Source of the DNA: Ruaniaceae bacterium
GTDB lineage: Bacteria; Actinomycetota; Actinomycetes; Actinomycetales; Actinomycetaceae
Reading direction: 5' to 3'
DNA length: 8,693 nucleotides
Assembly (NCBI GenBank): GCA_030450655.1
Contig: JAKDIE010000039.1
Location: 1-8,693, forward strand
The notes under the pieces were generated by a model. It ran no database searches. It was given only the letters and a program-made list of their open reading frames with translations, and was not told where the DNA came from. Below are positions 6,152-8,693 of the stretch, one piece after another; the first letter of the stretch is position 1; every line of letters begins with the position of its first letter. Both the position numbers and the translations under genes were made by a program.

Positions 6152-7027
6152 CTACCGAACTCCCGTCACGCCCAGCGACTGCGTGATCCGGTCTTGGAAG
6201 ATCACGAAGAGGATCAGCAGCGGCGCGAGCGCGATCGTGGTGGCCGCCATCACGAGCGTCCAGTTGCCCTCGTACTGGGACTGGAGAGCGGCCGTTGCCA
6301 CCGTGATGACGCGCCATTCGCGTGCGGGCGCGATGATCGACGGCCACATGAAGTTGTTCCAGTGGGTGACCACGGTGATCAGCAGGAGGGTGGCGAGGAT
6401 CGGAGTGTTCATCGGCAGCACGATGGCAACGAGACGGCGGATCGTGCCCGCGCCATCGAGTCGCGCAGCGTCCATGATCTCGCTCGGCATCGAGCGGAAA
6501 TTCTCGCGCAACAGGAAGACGGCGTACGGCGAGCCGAACATCAACGGCACCACGAGGCCGGCGAACGTGTTGCGCCACCCCATCTGCGTCATCATCACGT
6601 ACAGCGGGATGATCGTGACGATCGCCGGGACCATCAGGGTGGCGAGGTACACCCAGAAGATCGCATCGCGGCCCGGGAACTCAAGGAACGAGAAGGCGTA
6701 CGCGGCGAGGATCGAGGCGAACATCTGGCCCACCACCATCACGATCACCACCTGCGCGGTGATCGCGATCGGGACGTAGAACTGGTACGGCTCACCGAAG
6801 AGTGTCACAAAGTTCTCGCCCGTCACCGGATCCGGTAGCGAGAGCGCGGGCGTCGTGGCGAACTGGCGCGGGGTCTTGAGCGCGGTCATGATCGAGAAGA
6901 TGAATGGGACCAGCATGAGCGCGGCGCCCGCGATCAGCATCGCGTAGGTGAGGAGCGAGGCGCCCGCCCTGCTCATGGACAGGGATCTGGTGCGGGCCCG
7001 CGGAGTTGTGGGAGTCGTCGTCGGCAT
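6152..7027 (-). CDS. Carbohydrate ABC permease, MalG-like (CUT1)
   Basis: This is the second inner-membrane permease subunit of the sugar importer, 291 residues with six predicted membrane segments (the first about 24-49). The EAA loop that docks the ATPase is visible at about 183-205 (EIMDAARLDGAGTIRRLV), with the conserved Gly. It matches the MalG/CUT1 permease family in length and layout. Three ATGs lie close together (7051, 7033, 7027). I prefer 7027 because GAGGGG sits six nt before it; the ATG at 7051 would overlap the stop of the upstream permease. With the 7027 start the gap to the upstream stop is only 10 nt, so translational coupling is likely. Pairs with the MalF-like subunit as a heterodimer. 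Confidence 0.9.
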   Translation of the reverse strand: MPTTTPTTPRARTRSLSMSRAGASLLTYAMLIAGAALMLVPFIFSIMTALKTPRQFATTPALSLPDPVTGENFVTLFGEPYQFYVPIAITAQVVIVMVVGQMFASILAAYAFSFLEFPGRDAIFWVYLATLMVPAIVTIIPLYVMMTQMGWRNTFAGLVVPLMFGSPYAVFLLRENFRSMPSEIMDAARLDGAGTIRRLVAIVLPMNTPILATLLLITVVTHWNNFMWPSIIAPAREWRVITVATAALQSQYEGNWTLVMAATTIALAPLLILFVIFQDRITQSLGVTGVR

Positions 7028-7037
7028 CAGCATCCCC

Positions 7038-7946
7038 TCATGACATGTCATAGGTGATGCGGCGCGAGAAGTAGCGCTGCTGGATCACGGTGATGATGAC
7101 GAGGACGGCGAAAAGGACCAGGGCCATCGCCGAGGCGCGGCCGAGATTGAGCGAAACGAACGCCTCCTGGTAGATGCGGGCGGCGATCACGTCCGTGGTG
7201 CCGCCGGGGTATCCCGATGCGCCGCCGGTGAGCCCGTACACCAGATCGAACACCTGGAACGAGGCGATCACCTGGGTCACGGTGACGAAGAACGTGGTGG
7301 GCATGAGCAGCGGCATCGTGATCGAGGTGAGCGTGCGCACGGATCCGGCGCCGTCCACCTTCGCGGCCTCGTAGACGGCCGTGGGGATCGCCTGGAGCCC
7401 CGCGAGGAAGAACAGCGAAATGTACCCCACCTGAGTCCACACGTACACGAAGGCGATGGCCGGCAGCGCCAGGCTGGTGTCACTCAGCCACTCCACCCTC
7501 TGGCCGAGGATCATGTTGATCGCGCCATTCGAGGGGGCGAACATCCACTGCCACACGACGCCCAACGCCAACGGCGCACACACCCACGGGAGCACGTACA
7601 TCACGCGCAGCACACGGGTGCCGGGCAGGCGCCGGTTCAGCGCCACCGCCAGGAGGAGCCCCAGAAGCACGGACGCGGGGATCGCCATCAGGACAAACCG
7701 GCCGGTGACAAGTATCGAGTTCCAGAACTTCGAGTTCCCCACGAGCCACGCGAAGTTATCGAAACCCACGAACTGCGCGGGAGAGATCAGATCCCACCGG
7801 AAGAAGGACAGGACGCCGACGGCGAGCACGGGCACGAGCAGGAACAGTCCAGTCCCGATGAAGCTCGGAATGAGCAAGGTGTATGCGGTTGTGGCGTCAC
7901 GGCGACGGCGCACCCGTTGGCCCTCGCGCACTGCCACTGCCTTCAT
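7038..7946 (-). CDS. Carbohydrate ABC permease, MalF-like (CUT1)
   Basis: This is the first permease subunit, 302 residues, six predicted membrane segments (the first about 20-48) after a very basic N-terminus (RVRRRR, 11-16). The EAA loop is at about 193-212 (EAAKVDGAGSVRTLTSITMP). It is shorter than E. coli MalF and lacks its large periplasmic insertion, as usual for actinobacterial CUT1 permeases. The ATG at 7946 has GAGAGG six nt upstream. The frame is open further back, but that extension overlaps the end of the SprT-like gene and is not membrane-like. First gene of the transporter unit; it starts 44 nt after the SprT-like stop, so read-through from that gene is possible. No ATPase is encoded nearby, so a shared MsiK-type ATPase encoded elsewhere is likely (inference from actinobacterial CUT1 systems). 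Confidence 0.9.
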   Translation of the reverse strand: MKAVAVREGQRVRRRRDATTAYTLLIPSFIGTGLFLLVPVLAVGVLSFFRWDLISPAQFVGFDNFAWLVGNSKFWNSILVTGRFVLMAIPASVLLGLLLAVALNRRLPGTRVLRVMYVLPWVCAPLALGVVWQWMFAPSNGAINMILGQRVEWLSDTSLALPAIAFVYVWTQVGYISLFFLAGLQAIPTAVYEAAKVDGAGSVRTLTSITMPLLMPTTFFVTVTQVIASFQVFDLVYGLTGGASGYPGGTTDVIAARIYQEAFVSLNLGRASAMALVLFAVLVIITVIQQRYFSRRITYDMS

Positions 7947-7990
7947 GCCTCGCCTCTCGCTGCTCAGGCACAGCCTAACGCCGTGCCGCT

Positions 7991-8455
7991 CTAGTGTGTG
8001 GTGGTCACCTCGCGACGCGACCACTCGATCGGGAATCGCGGATCGTAACGCGAAGCGCACCGCGAGCAGGAGGCACCCGCGCGCGGGCGACGGTGCCGGG
8101 AGTACTCATGCCCGCGCGGGCAGCGCCCAATCCACGGCGCGGTGGCCTGGGGCGCCGCAGCGGGGATGCGGGCGGCGCCATTGGAGCCAATGGTCCGGGC
8201 CGCGCGCCGCCACACGGCATCGTGATTGTGCTCGGCTCCCACGAGCGCATGCGCGATCTCGTGCAGGAGGGTCTCCCGCACGAGTTCCTCGGAATACAGC
8301 GCCATCAGGTGCCGCGAAACGCTGATCGTGGAATCTTGGTGACGGCAGATGCCCGCGCGGCGCTTCGCGTGATCGAAGGCGAAGCGCCACTGCGGGAGCA
8401 GCCCGTGGGCGCCCATCAGCTCGTGCGCGAGTGCTTCAACGTGGTCCAGATTCAT
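7991..8455 (-). CDS. SprT-like zinc metalloprotein with C-terminal zinc ribbon
   Basis: The 154-residue protein has the SprT-like metalloprotease signature HEIAH (65-69) followed by EHNHDAVWRR (75-84), where His78 is the likely third zinc ligand before Trp82. A second metal site is suggested by CPRGHEY (112-118) and CSRC (130-133), a zinc ribbon in the usual C-terminal position. SprT-like proteins are related to Spartan/SPRTN, which degrades DNA-crosslinked proteins; the role of short bacterial members is poorly known. The ATG at 8455 fits the family N-terminus. The frame is open to 8668, but that part is antisense to pgi and Arg/Gly-rich. No good ribosome site precedes the ATG; a TAGACT -10-like box 7 nt upstream hints at a leaderless transcript. 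It lies 53 nt after pgi on the same strand. Confidence 0.8.
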   Translation of the reverse strand: MNLDHVEALAHELMGAHGLLPQWRFAFDHAKRRAGICRHQDSTISVSRHLMALYSEELVRETLLHEIAHALVGAEHNHDAVWRRAARTIGSNGAARIPAAAPQATAPWIGRCPRGHEYSRHRRPRAGASCSRCASRYDPRFPIEWSRREVTTTH

Positions 8456-8508
8456 CGTGGCAAGTCTAGGTTCTCCCACTGACACGGACGCCCGACCTAC
8501 GGATCCGC

Positions 8509-8693
8509 TCAGCGTTCCCGGTTCGCCTGGTAGTAGCGGATCAGCGCCTGGGTGGACGGGTCCTGCGCGGCCAGGGCGTCGTCGTCGCCCGAGACCGCCG
8601 GGGTGATCTGGTTGGCGAGTTGCTTGCCGAGCTCCACGCCCCACTGATCGAAGGAGTCGATGCCCCACACGATGCCCTGCACGAACGTGATGT
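8509..8693 (-). CDS. pgi: Glucose-6-phosphate isomerase, C-terminal fragment (partial)
   Basis: The last 60 residues are visible; the gene runs off the right edge of the window. The enzyme interconverts glucose 6-phosphate and fructose 6-phosphate in glycolysis and gluconeogenesis. [19 protein letters not shown] reproduces the second phosphoglucose-isomerase signature, including the active-site Lys of GVELGK. The ending, [15 protein letters not shown], matches the common C-terminal pattern STxxLIxxY. The TGA at 8509-8511 is followed after 53 nt by the SprT-like gene on the same strand; no clear terminator lies between. The product name is secure from these motifs. Confidence 0.93.
   Translation of the reverse strand, partial: ITFVQGIVWGIDSFDQWGVELGKQLANQITPAVSGDDDALAAQDPSTQALIRYYQANRER

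Noticed and set aside
7947..7990. Operator or terminator before the MalF-like gene (AGGC-ACA-GCCT)
   Set aside because: A 4-bp stem is expected by chance at this base composition, and no promoter boxes were recognisable next to it.

Overview
The window is GC-rich, with high-GC codon use, dense genes and several short or near-leaderless promoters. Together with an ATPase-less sugar ABC operon this points to an actinobacterium (Actinomycetota). I cannot name the genus from sequence alone. Stop codons TAG and TGA are both in normal use, which matters for the broken deaminase gene described below. Only one gene lies on the plus strand; everything after about 1670 lies on the minus strand and is read right to left.

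Layout. 170-1420 (+): a 12-TM MFS_3/DHA3-type exporter. 1421-1671: a convergent intergenic region holding two copies of an imperfect palindromic element, spaced exactly 85 bp apart. 1672-2742 (-): a two-gene unit made of a SatD-family protein (palm-like N-terminal part plus C-terminal helix-turn-helix) and a small three-TM protein, with a leaderless-type promoter carrying an inverted-repeat operator candidate. 2798-2855: a perfect 26-bp-arm palindrome. 2868-3434 (-): a RibD-C/dihydrofolate-reductase-fold reductase. 3522-4538 (-): an adenine/adenosine deaminase gene interrupted by one in-frame TAG. 4655-4689: a strong hairpin ending the ABC operon. 4703-7946 (-): a CUT1 carbohydrate ABC transporter in the order MalF-like permease, MalG-like permease, lipoprotein binding protein, with no ATPase gene. 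7991-8455 (-): a SprT-like zinc protein with a C-terminal zinc ribbon. 8509-8693 (-): the C-terminal end of glucose-6-phosphate isomerase (pgi), cut by the window edge.

How the genes fit together. Pgi and the sugar ABC transporter fit a carbohydrate-using lifestyle, but no regulator or glycoside hydrolase in the window identifies the substrate. The deaminase would feed adenine/adenosine into hypoxanthine/inosine salvage, but this copy looks broken. The least understood part is the SatD/small-membrane-protein pair with its own compact promoter and operator; it is the best candidate here for an undescribed sensing system.
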